In this document: in pieces, positions 34,695 to 42,158 of the stretch
Numbering within the stretch: position 1 is the stretch's first letter
Layout of the letters: the number at the start of each line of letters is the position of its first letter
Assembly (NCBI RefSeq): GCF_003987655.1
Contig: NZ_NGKC01000001.1
Location: 248,001 to 312,000, forward strand
Source: Vagococcus acidifermentans
GTDB lineage: Bacteria > Bacillota > Bacilli > Lactobacillales > Vagococcaceae
Length of the DNA stretch: 64,000 bases
Direction: 5' to 3'
Position numbers and translations under genes: made by a program
Notes under the pieces: model-generated
Database searches by the model: none
The model's input: only the letters and a program-made list of their open reading frames with translations
What the model was told of the DNA's origin: nothing

Positions 34695-36113
34695 ATGTTA
34701 GATGTTTTAAAGAGTATTTTTGATACGTTTGGTGCGGCAATCTTCGTGCCCGTCATGCTGTTTTTTGTTGCAAAAGCATTGAAGATCAAGACAAGCAAAG
34801 CTTTTTCATCTGCCTTGTATGCAGGTGTTGGTTTAACTGGTTTTACGCTTATTCTGAATTCTTACACACCAATCATATCTGAAGTAGTTCAAAAAATGAT
34901 TGATCAAACCGGGATAAATTTACCAGTGTTTGACGTTGGTTGGCAGGCAACATCAATTGTTGCTTATGCAACTGATATAGGGATGATTTATATTGTCATC
35001 GCATTAGTGTTGCAGACAGCCTTATTCTTTTTGAAATGGACAGATGTATTCCAGCCTTCCGACCTATGGAATAACTATTCCTATATGGTTTGGGGATCAA
35101 TGGTGTATTTGTCTACAGGAAACATGTTTTTAGGTTTGGGAGTTATGATTCTGCTGAATATGTACAGCTTGCTTTTGTCAGATTTGTTAGCTCGCAGATG
35201 GTCTACATACTATTCATATCCAAGAAGTACTATTATTGCCATGCATAATATTGAGCCGACTATTTTTGGCATGATAATGGATCCAATTTGGAATAAGTTG
35301 GGCTTACATAAAGTGCGCTTAAACCCGCAGACATTGCAAAAAAGACTTGGATTTTTAGGTGAGCCGATTTCATTAGGTCTGTTCTTAGGATTATTTCTAG
35401 GTGTTTTAGGAAACTTATCAACTTTGGGTGAGTTGGCTTCATGGGGACAAATTGCAAACGTAGCGATTTCTACATCAGCAGTTATGGCTATATTCCCTAG
35501 AATCGCGGGCATTTTCGCACAAGCTTTTGCACCAATCTCACAGGCTGCGAGTAAATCAGCCCGTAAAAGTGATCAAGGTGAAAGAGAATGGTACCTTGGT
35601 GTCAATGATGCTACTGGTTATGGAGAGCCGGCGACACTGATCTCAGGTATTATTTTGATACCTTTGATGGTAGTTATGGCAATGGTTCTTCCAGGAAACG
35701 AAACACTGCCGATAGTTGACCTTTTGGCTCTGCCATATATGGTGCAAGGATTGATTGCTATTTCAAATGGTAATATTGTGAAAACTGTATTAAATGGTGT
35801 TATTTGGTTTAGCTTAGGCTTGTATATGTGTACTTATACAGCACCTCTATTTACTGAAATAGCTGGTTCAGTAGGTATTACTTTACCTGCAGGAGCTTTG
35901 TTAATTACTAGTTTCAATATTCTGGGTAAGCCGTTGTTTGGTTTGGTATTCCTTGCATTCCTCTCGCAAAGTCCGCTATGGATAGCACTGACAGTCATTG
36001 TTTATCTGGTAGTGTATGTTGTTTGGCGTAAAAACAAAGAAGGAATCAGAGATTATCTTGATACACAAGCATTAAAAAATACAGCTTCAGAAGAAACTGG
36101 TCAAAAAGGATAG
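34695..36113 (+). CDS. PTS system galactitol-type EIIC
   Basis: Membrane channel of 472 aa of the GatC family with about ten hydrophobic segments. Family runs are GAAIFVPVMLFFVAKALKIK and AGVGLTGFTLILNSYTPIIS in the first 60 residues, VGWQATSIVAYATDIGMIYI near 82 and VNDATGYGEPATLISGIILI near residue 303. Galactitol-class PTS members import polyols such as galactitol, D-arabitol, xylitol or ribitol; which one is not readable here. RBS AAGGAGGAG. Confidence 0.92.
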   Translation: MLDVLKSIFDTFGAAIFVPVMLFFVAKALKIKTSKAFSSALYAGVGLTGFTLILNSYTPIISEVVQKMIDQTGINLPVFDVGWQATSIVAYATDIGMIYIVIALVLQTALFFLKWTDVFQPSDLWNNYSYMVWGSMVYLSTGNMFLGLGVMILLNMYSLLLSDLLARRWSTYYSYPRSTIIAMHNIEPTIFGMIMDPIWNKLGLHKVRLNPQTLQKRLGFLGEPISLGLFLGLFLGVLGNLSTLGELASWGQIANVAISTSAVMAIFPRIAGIFAQAFAPISQAASKSARKSDQGEREWYLGVNDATGYGEPATLISGIILIPLMVVMAMVLPGNETLPIVDLLALPYMVQGLIAISNGNIVKTVLNGVIWFSLGLYMCTYTAPLFTEIAGSVGITLPAGALLITSFNILGKPLFGLVFLAFLSQSPLWIALTVIVYLVVYVVWRKNKEGIRDYLDTQALKNTASEETGQKG

Positions 36114-36119
36114 ATGAAG

Positions 36120-37178
36120 ATGGAAAAAATGAAAGCCGCAGTTTTAGTTGCGCCTGGAGTTATTGAAGTTCAAGAGATAGATATCCCAGAAATTACAGCA
36201 GATGAAGTGTTAATTAAAGTCTCATATACAGGAATATGTGGTTCAGACCTTCCGAGGACACAGAATGAAAATGGCGCTCGTAAGTACCCGCTAGTTATTG
36301 GACATGAATTCAGCGGCACTGTTGCCAAAGTCGGCGAAAATGTGAAGAACCTACCTTTGAATACGCCGGTATGCGTAGCGCCTTTAATCCCTGACCCGGA
36401 ATCAATTTATACAAAAGAAGGTCTGTATGGTTTAAGTGATAACTATAATATTATTGGGACAGGAAGTAATGGCGGTATGGCCGAGTACGTCAAAGTGCCA
36501 ATAGAGCATGTTGTACCTATTCCGAATTCGTTAAGTTTACTGGATGCAGCAGGTGTCGAACCGGCAGCAATATCATTTCATGCTTTAAGAAAGTCTAATA
36601 TACAGGCTGGAGATAAAGTAGCTGTTCTGGGGTGTGGGCCGATTGGTCAATTTGCTGTTCAATGTGCAAAAATATTTGGTGCATCAGAAATCATTGCAGT
36701 AGATATCTTTCAGGACAAACTTAATCTGGCAAAAGAACTTGGTGCCACATCAACCATCAATAGTAAGGAAAATAATTTAATTGATGAAATAATGAAACAA
36801 ACTGGGATTGGTGTTGATGTCGTGATTGAAACGGCCGGATCAGTTATTACCCAGGAGCAGGCGCTCAATATTGCCAGGAAGAATGGTTCAATCGTATTTG
36901 TCGGCATCTCTCATCAAGACCTGCATTTGAAAGCATCTTCCGTGGAAAAGATATTGCGTGGCGAACTTACTGTTAACGGTGCTTGGAATTCATATACGGC
37001 CCCATACCCTGGCAGAGATTGGGAAGGCACATTGGCATTCATGGATAAGAAAGAGATTGTATTCCAACCGATGATTTCTCATCATATCAGCTTAGAGGAA
37101 TTAGGGGATTATCTGACGAAAATGCACAATAAAACAATCGAATTTAACAAAGTAATCGTAGACGTAAATCCAGAGTAG
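36120..37178 (+). CDS. medium-chain polyol-phosphate dehydrogenase
   Basis: NAD(P)-dependent zinc-type dehydrogenase of 352 aa, similar to galactitol-1-phosphate 5-dehydrogenase. Catalytic zinc ligands are in GICGSD (Cys near residue 40), IGHEFSG and VEPAA. The cofactor motif VLGCGPIGQFAVQCAK is near residue 175. The usual four-cysteine structural zinc loop is absent: the region after VCVAPLIPDPESIYTK has no CxxCxxC pattern. AAAAAGGA lies nine bases before the ATG at 36120, so this start is preferred to 36114. It would oxidise the polyol phosphate made by the PTS. Confidence 0.87.
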   Translation: MEKMKAAVLVAPGVIEVQEIDIPEITADEVLIKVSYTGICGSDLPRTQNENGARKYPLVIGHEFSGTVAKVGENVKNLPLNTPVCVAPLIPDPESIYTKEGLYGLSDNYNIIGTGSNGGMAEYVKVPIEHVVPIPNSLSLLDAAGVEPAAISFHALRKSNIQAGDKVAVLGCGPIGQFAVQCAKIFGASEIIAVDIFQDKLNLAKELGATSTINSKENNLIDEIMKQTGIGVDVVIETAGSVITQEQALNIARKNGSIVFVGISHQDLHLKASSVEKILRGELTVNGAWNSYTAPYPGRDWEGTLAFMDKKEIVFQPMISHHISLEELGDYLTKMHNKTIEFNKVIVDVNPE

Positions 37179-37189
37179 GAGTGAAATAG

Positions 37190-37885
37190 ATGTTAAAAAA
37201 ATTAAAAGAAGAAGTTTATGCTGCAAATATGGAGCTCCAAAGACAAGGATTAGTTAAATACACTTGGGGAAATGCGAGCGGTTTTGATGAAGATGAGCAA
37301 GTGTTTGTTATTAAGCCAAGTGGGGTTCCATATGAAGAATTAACACCGGATGATTTGGTAACTGTTAATTTGGATGGAGAAAAAGTTGATGGAAAATTGA
37401 ATCCTTCTTCTGATACTGCCACTCATGCGGTTATTTATAAACATTTTAAAGAGATTAAAGGCGTTGTACACACGCATTCCCCATGGGCGACGATTTGGGC
37501 TCAGTCAGGACAAGAATTGCGCCCAATGGGAACGACGCATGCGGATCATTTTTATGGTGCGATTCCTTGTGCCAGATATTTGACGAAACAAGAGATTGAC
37601 GAGGGCTATGAAAAGGAAACCGGAAATCTAATTGTGGACACGTTTAAAGAAAAAAATATTGACCCAGTTGCGGTCCCGGGCATTTTACTACATGGGCATG
37701 CCTCCTTTACATGGGGAAAGAATGTCACAGATGCTGTTGTAAATAACGTGGTTTTAGATGAGATTGCTAAAATGAACTTGTTTGCTCGAATCGTCAATCC
37801 TAATGCTTCGGATTTGCCTCAGGAAATTTTAGATAAACATTATTTGCGCAAACACGGTGCGAATGCTTACTACGGACAAAATTAA
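37190..37885 (+). CDS. L-ribulose-5-phosphate 4-epimerase (copy 2)
   Basis: Class II aldolase-fold zinc enzyme of 231 aa of the AraD/UlaF family. The zinc motifs VHTHSPWATIWAQ and GTTHADHFYG are intact, and the end HYLRKHGANAYYGQ is diagnostic. It converts L-ribulose-5-P to D-xylulose-5-P. In this operon it suggests that polyol oxidation gives L-ribulose-5-P or a related L-ketose phosphate. It is paralogous to ulaF at 20.3 kb, with a lower GC content. Confidence 0.9.
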   Translation: MLKKLKEEVYAANMELQRQGLVKYTWGNASGFDEDEQVFVIKPSGVPYEELTPDDLVTVNLDGEKVDGKLNPSSDTATHAVIYKHFKEIKGVVHTHSPWATIWAQSGQELRPMGTTHADHFYGAIPCARYLTKQEIDEGYEKETGNLIVDTFKEKNIDPVAVPGILLHGHASFTWGKNVTDAVVNNVVLDEIAKMNLFARIVNPNASDLPQEILDKHYLRKHGANAYYGQN

Positions 37886-37921
37886 AATCAAACCAGACTG
37901 AATGTTCAGTCTGGTTTGATT
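37886..37921 (+). other. perfect 36-base palindrome inside the polyol gene cluster
   Basis: Arms of 17 bases, AATCAAACCAGACTGAA and its exact complement, are separated by only TG. It starts at the stop of the 4-epimerase gene. No T run follows, so it is a poor classical terminator. It may protect the upstream mRNA end, allow partial termination or bind a protein. It divides the cluster into two parts. The remaining gap to 38058 shows no recognisable gene. Confidence 0.7.
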
Positions 37922-38058
37922 CAATAGTTTTCCAATAACAAAGCGGGTATTAAATCAACGAAATTGTAGTAATTATTTTGTTTGAATTACTTCAAGTTAA
38001 TAAGGATATCGGTGTTAGGTAGCCAAAACTCTAAATTCATTAGAAGAAGGAGAAAAAA

Positions 38059-38244
38059 ATGTTAGCTAATGTGAGTACTTTAATCGGCATGGGATTTTTT
38101 ATGAAAGTGTTTTTTGACACAGCTAAAAAAGTGCAGAATAGCCATGAAAAGCATGACAAGCAGGCGTTTAAGAAAGCCAGCCTTATACATATTATCCTCG
38201 GAATTATATTTGTAATTGTAGGCCGTTTAATTATTGCTTTTTAA
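38059..38244 (+). CDS. small membrane protein in the polyol operon
   Basis: Protein of 61 aa with a hydrophobic N-terminus, a charged middle (KKVQNSHEKHDKQAFKK) and a C-terminal membrane helix (IILGIIFVIVGRLIIAF). A strong RBS (AAGGAG) precedes the ATG and the dehydrogenase gene follows after 12 bases, so it appears to be a real gene. I do not recognise it. An accessory of the transporter or the dehydrogenases is possible but unsupported. Confidence 0.6.
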   Translation: MLANVSTLIGMGFFMKVFFDTAKKVQNSHEKHDKQAFKKASLIHIILGIIFVIVGRLIIAF

Positions 38245-38256
38245 AAAGGAGTCATC

Positions 38257-39303
38257 ATGGATAAGATTACAATTATCGGAGACGGTTTAATCTCGAGTTC
38301 TATTTTTATTGATGCAATCCAGAAAATGTGGCCACACGATGACTATCAAATTTCTGAGCACAGCTGGTTTGGTGAATTAGACAAAGCGGCTTTTCAAAGT
38401 AAAATGACCATGGTTGAAACCGAGGGACCGGATTTTTTTGAGCCGCCCTCGTCGTTACTGGATGATTTAAAAGAAACGAATTATCTTTTTGTACATATAG
38501 CGCCCGTTAATAAAAAAATGTTGGATGGCTGTCAAAATCTGAAATTAATTGGATTGGCCAGAGGCGGGACTGAGAATATTGATTTAGATAGCTGTCGGGA
38601 TAAAGGAATACCTGTTATTAGAGCTGTCAAAAATGCGGAAGCCACAGCAGAGTTTGCCCTTGGACTTATGCTGGCTCAGATTCGAAACATTGGGATTTCG
38701 ATGTGTAAGTTATCTAATGGGCAGTGGGAAAAAAGGTATTATAACGATGGCTACCGTTACTCATTGAAAAATTTAACTGTAGGTATCATCGGGCTGGGGA
38801 ATATCGGCACAATACTTGCAGAAAAATTACTTAATTTAGGTGTGACAGTACTCGCTTTTCATCCAGGTCAAAAAAAGAAAGTTTCGCTCCCTGTTTGCTA
38901 TAAGTCAAAAGAAGAGATATTTAAATTAAGTGACATTATTAGTCTTCATTTACGATTGACGCATGAGACTGAAAATTTTGTAGGTGTTGATGAGTTGCAT
39001 TTGATGAAAAAAACAGCAGTGTTAATAAACACTGCACGAGCGGGACTGATTGATGAACAAGCTTTCAAAAAAGCATTGGATGATGGAGAGATAGCTGGAG
39101 CAGCACTAGACGTTTTTTGGGAAGAACCTTTACCAGACAATCATTATTTGATAGGAAGAGATAATGTTACCATAACACCGCATATTGCTGGTGATACAGA
39201 TGTGATTGATAAAGGTCCGTTCATTTTGCTTGAAGCGGTTTCGAAGTGGTATAAAGGGGAAAAAGATGCTGTTGTCATTCCAGAAAAATATATGCACAAT
39301 TAA
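38257..39303 (+). CDS. D-isomer-specific 2-hydroxyacid dehydrogenase
   Basis: NAD-dependent dehydrogenase of 348 aa. The cofactor domain has VGIIGLGNIGTILAEKL near residue 175. Active-site arginine lies in NTARAGLIDEQAF, glutamate in VFWEEPLPD and histidine in TPHIAGDTDV, as in the family. It would interconvert a 2-keto and a 2-hydroxy acid, or act on a phosphorylated sugar acid. Its place in a polyol operon is unusual. RBS AAAGGAG. Confidence 0.87.
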   Translation: MDKITIIGDGLISSSIFIDAIQKMWPHDDYQISEHSWFGELDKAAFQSKMTMVETEGPDFFEPPSSLLDDLKETNYLFVHIAPVNKKMLDGCQNLKLIGLARGGTENIDLDSCRDKGIPVIRAVKNAEATAEFALGLMLAQIRNIGISMCKLSNGQWEKRYYNDGYRYSLKNLTVGIIGLGNIGTILAEKLLNLGVTVLAFHPGQKKKVSLPVCYKSKEEIFKLSDIISLHLRLTHETENFVGVDELHLMKKTAVLINTARAGLIDEQAFKKALDDGEIAGAALDVFWEEPLPDNHYLIGRDNVTITPHIAGDTDVIDKGPFILLEAVSKWYKGEKDAVVIPEKYMHN

Positions 39304-39318
39304 AAGGAGGATTTTGAG

Positions 39319-39762
39319 ATGAAGATAGCAATCGGAAGCGATCATGCCGGCTTTGAATTAAAACAAAAGGTTGTGGCACATTTGACTGAGCAAGGGATTC
39401 ATGTCATTGATGTGGGAACAACTAGCACAGAGAGTACTAATTTTGTGACATACGCAGTGAAAGTCGCTGAGTTAGTTAATGCCAATGAGGCAAATTATGG
39501 CATTCTTTGCTGCGGCACAGGAATTGGAATGTCGATGGCAGCGAACAAAATTCATGGTATTCGAGCAGCGCTATTATCGGATTCGTTTTCTGCAAAAGCG
39601 ACCAAAGAGCATAATAACGCAAATGTTATTTGTTTAGGTGCGAGAGTGATTGGTGAGAGTTTAGCATTAACAATAGTCGACACCTTTTTAACCGCCCAAT
39701 TTCAAGGTGGCAGACACCAAAAACGAGTGGAGCAAATTATGACATTAGAGAATAAGAGGTGA
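39319..39762 (+). CDS. RpiB/LacAB-family sugar-phosphate isomerase (copy 2)
   Basis: Cytoplasmic isomerase of 147 aa with AIGSDHAGFELKQKV at the N-terminus, the catalytic cysteine in CCGTGIGMSM and the histidine in KEHNNANV. RBS AAAAGGAGG. In this operon it most simply converts D-ribulose-5-P to D-ribose-5-P, but family members also act on tetrose and hexose phosphates. Paralogous to the proteins at 1.9 and 41.5 kb. Confidence 0.86.
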   Translation: MKIAIGSDHAGFELKQKVVAHLTEQGIHVIDVGTTSTESTNFVTYAVKVAELVNANEANYGILCCGTGIGMSMAANKIHGIRAALLSDSFSAKATKEHNNANVICLGARVIGESLALTIVDTFLTAQFQGGRHQKRVEQIMTLENKR

Positions 39763-39770
39763 ATCATCTA

Positions 39771-40436
39771 ATGAAGCTATTTGCTGGATCTATCATGTGT
39801 GCAGATCAGATGAATGTAGAAGAAGAAGTAAAGAAAGTCGAAGCCAGTGACTGTACATTATGGCATTGTGATGTCATGGACGGTGTGTATGTGAATAATT
39901 TAGCTCTGTTCCCGGAATGGTTAGCAGCGCTAAAAAAAATTACAGTGTTGCCGCTAGACATTCATCTTGCAACTGTAACACCAGAAAAATATATCAACAT
40001 GTTTGCCCCGATTGAACCTAAAAATATTACTTTTCATATAGAAACTACGGATAATGCGGAAGAGCTAATTGACTTGATTCACTCAAAAGGTATTAAGGCA
40101 GGTATAGCACTTAATCCGGAAACACCGTTAGAAATTGTCTACCCTTACTTGGAGTCAATTGATTTACTATTAGTTATGACAGTGAATCCCGGGTTTGCAG
40201 GGCAAGCAATCCAACCGGAAACCATAGAAAAAGTAAAAAAAATCCGCAAACATTTATTAAACATTGAAAATCCGCCGCTTATCCAAGTAGATGGGAATAT
40301 TAATTTTGAAACTATCGAGGCAATGGACAATGCTGCTGATATCTATGTTTTAGGGACATCTGCATTGTTTCACAATAAAGATCATACAACGTACTATGAG
40401 AGAGTTGCTAGATTAAAAGGAGCTGGAGGGAAATAA
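39771..40436 (+). CDS. ribulose-phosphate 3-epimerase-like protein (first of two)
   Basis: TIM-barrel epimerase of 221 aa related to Rpe and allulose-6-P 3-epimerase. Metal-binding residues are in LWHCDVMDG (His, Asp), LDIHLATVT (His) and IQVDGNIN (Asp). The usual VDGGI phosphate loop reads VDGNI, and the protein is clearly different from its neighbour, so the substrate may not be ribulose-5-P. The ATG at 39771 has AAGAGG upstream; a GTG at 39759 overlaps the previous stop. Confidence 0.82.
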   Translation: MKLFAGSIMCADQMNVEEEVKKVEASDCTLWHCDVMDGVYVNNLALFPEWLAALKKITVLPLDIHLATVTPEKYINMFAPIEPKNITFHIETTDNAEELIDLIHSKGIKAGIALNPETPLEIVYPYLESIDLLLVMTVNPGFAGQAIQPETIEKVKKIRKHLLNIENPPLIQVDGNINFETIEAMDNAADIYVLGTSALFHNKDHTTYYERVARLKGAGGK

Positions 40437-40437
40437 C

Positions 40438-41109
40438 GTGGAAATAGGCGTATCTATATTAAATATTCCGATGTTATCATTAGCAGATGAAATCGAAAAA
40501 CTAAACAAGGAAGCAATTGATTATTTTCATTTGGATGTCATGGATGGTCATTTTGTCGAGAATATGACTTTTGGTCCAGATATCATGAAAGAAATAGCTA
40601 AAGTGGCAGATAAACCGCTTGACATTCATTTGATGGTTGATAACCCAAAATTTTTTATTGAAAAAGTTCTGGACATACACCCAAAATACGTGACAGTTCA
40701 TTATGAAGCATTTAAAACTGACAAAGCTGTTTTTGACGTGCTGGAAAAGCTTAGATCAGCAGGAATTTTACCTGGTTTAGCTGTTAATCCGACGACTCCT
40801 GCTGAAAAAATCAAACCATTTCTATCAGAAGTTGATGTGTTATTACAAATGACTGTACAACCAGGGTTTGGCGGTCAATCATTTATTGAAGACACACTAG
40901 ATAATATTAATCAGTTTGCATCATGGAGACAACAATATCAATACGATTATGTGATCGAAGTAGACGGTGGAATTAATGACGAGACAGGAAAACTATGCGT
41001 CGAAAATGGTGTAGACATATTAGTGCTGGGTTCATATCTTGTGTGTGCACCAAATCGAGAGCAGGCTTTGGAGAAAGTTAGAGGAGTTCAAAGAAAAGCT
41101 GGCAACTAG
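40438..41109 (+). CDS. ribulose-phosphate 3-epimerase-like protein (second of two)
   Basis: TIM-barrel epimerase of 223 aa. Metal ligands are in FHLDVMDGHFVENMTFG, LDIHLMVDNP and IEVDGGIN; QMTVQPGFGGQSF is the typical flexible loop. This copy is closer to standard D-ribulose-5-P 3-epimerase than the previous gene. GTG start seven bases after GGAGGG. It ends the operon; its stop codon lies inside the terminator stem. Confidence 0.87.
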   Translation: MEIGVSILNIPMLSLADEIEKLNKEAIDYFHLDVMDGHFVENMTFGPDIMKEIAKVADKPLDIHLMVDNPKFFIEKVLDIHPKYVTVHYEAFKTDKAVFDVLEKLRSAGILPGLAVNPTTPAEKIKPFLSEVDVLLQMTVQPGFGGQSFIEDTLDNINQFASWRQQYQYDYVIEVDGGINDETGKLCVENGVDILVLGSYLVCAPNREQALEKVRGVQRKAGN

Positions 41110-41138
41110 GCACTTGCTTCCTAGTTGCCAGCTTTTTT
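41098..41138 (+). terminator. Rho-independent terminator of the polyol operon
   Basis: Perfect 13-bp arms GCTGGCAACTAGG and CCTAGTTGCCAGC, then TTTTTT. The left arm contains the stop codon of the last gene. Confidence 0.93.
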
Positions 41139-41509
41139 GCGCAGCAATGATTCGCTATAAAGGATTTCGTTTCATTTGCTCATAGATCACTTATTAGAAG
41201 TTTTTTTGGGGGAGAAAAGTTTTCTAATTCCTGTTACAGGAATTACCATAGGTAAAGCTAGATTCGTTAAGTTTTCCAAAAAAAACTGTAACTGATGGTT
41301 TTAAATACATAATAGAAAGTTTAATAAAATATTTAAGAAAATCAAATATAGGAGTTGTTGTTATTAGTTCTGGTGAAAAGTTTCAAGTATCTCCCAAAGC
41401 TGCAAGTCGGTGTTGGCAAAAGAGATAGCAACTGATATCATGAAGTTAGAGTCATGCTGGCATCCAACCCAGCTGATTTTTAACAACAGTGACGGGAGGA
41501 AGAAATAAA
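41139..41509. other. AT-rich gene-free stretch before the third rpiB
   Basis: No intact gene. From about 41340 to 41430 a stretch reads as protein-like codons (GVVVISSGEKFQVSPKAASRC) and then runs into stops, which looks like the remains of a gene. GGGAGGAAG (41494-41502) is the binding site of the next gene. Confidence 0.35.
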
Positions 41510-41941
41510 TTGGCGAGTGTTGTAGTAGGGTCTGACCATGGCGGATTTCGTCTGAAGCAAGTGATCAAAGACCATCTGGAAAAGAAAGGGCATAGTGTGC
41601 TGGATGTCGGCTGTTTTTCTGAAGAATCGGTGGACTTCCCTGTATATGCCTCCGCGGTCTGTGAAGAAGTGTTAAAGAGTGACGTGCCGGGTATTTTAAT
41701 TTGCGGTACTGGCGTGGGTATGTCAATGGCGGCGAATAAGCACCACGGCATCAGAGCATCATTAGTCGGCGATGTGTTCACAGCTCAAGCTACTCGTGCG
41801 CACAATAATAGCAATGTTCTTTGTCTGGGCGAGCGGGTCACAGGCAGCGGCTTGGCGCTGATGATTGTCGACACATGGCTAGATACGCCGTTTGAGGGCG
41901 GCAGACATATGAAACGGGTAAACATGCTGGATGAGCTGTAA
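41510..41941 (+). CDS. RpiB/LacAB-family sugar-phosphate isomerase (copy 3, single gene)
   Basis: Isomerase of 143 aa with VVGSDHGGFRLKQV, the cysteine in CGTGVGMSMAANK and the histidine in RAHNNSNV. The TTG at 41510 is chosen because GGGAGGAAG lies about nine bases upstream; a GTG at 41489 has no site. It is richer in GC than the polyol block next to it and resembles the copy at 1.9 kb more than the copy at 39.3 kb. It has no operon partner, and decayed sequence lies before it, so it may be the survivor of an older operon. Confidence 0.84.
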   Translation: MASVVVGSDHGGFRLKQVIKDHLEKKGHSVLDVGCFSEESVDFPVYASAVCEEVLKSDVPGILICGTGVGMSMAANKHHGIRASLVGDVFTAQATRAHNNSNVLCLGERVTGSGLALMIVDTWLDTPFEGGRHMKRVNMLDEL

Positions 41942-41964
41942 CAAAAAGAAACAGCAATGCACAA

Positions 41965-42000
41965 AATAACTCTTCGAAATAACCTGAAGAGTTATTTTTT
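41965..42000 (+). terminator. Rho-independent terminator of rpiB copy 3
   Basis: Arms AATAACTCTTC and GAAGAGTTATT with a ten-base loop and a T-rich run. Confidence 0.88.
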
Positions 42001-42094
42001 ATTGTTTTGCGTTGCGGTAAGAACGTGTTCCCAGCAGGCTCATGCAGGTTTTAAGAGGAAGCGCATGGTTTGTGGCGCGTATTTAATCTGAAAA

Positions 42095-42126
42095 TAGTTG
42101 AATCGTCAACTAACTAAGCGTACAAT
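42095..42126 (+). promoter_or_regulatory. promoter with MarR-type operator before marR-nrdG
   Basis: -35 TTGAAT (42098-42103), 17 bases, -10 TACAAT (42121-42126). The -35 box lies inside the perfect palindrome TAGTTGA-ATCG-TCAACTA (42095-42112). Its size and symmetry fit a MarR-family dimer, and the first gene of the operon encodes a MarR domain, so it is a good candidate for self-repression. Confidence 0.72.
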
Positions 42127-42158
42127 AGGAATGGAAAGGCAAAAGAGGTGACACACAC

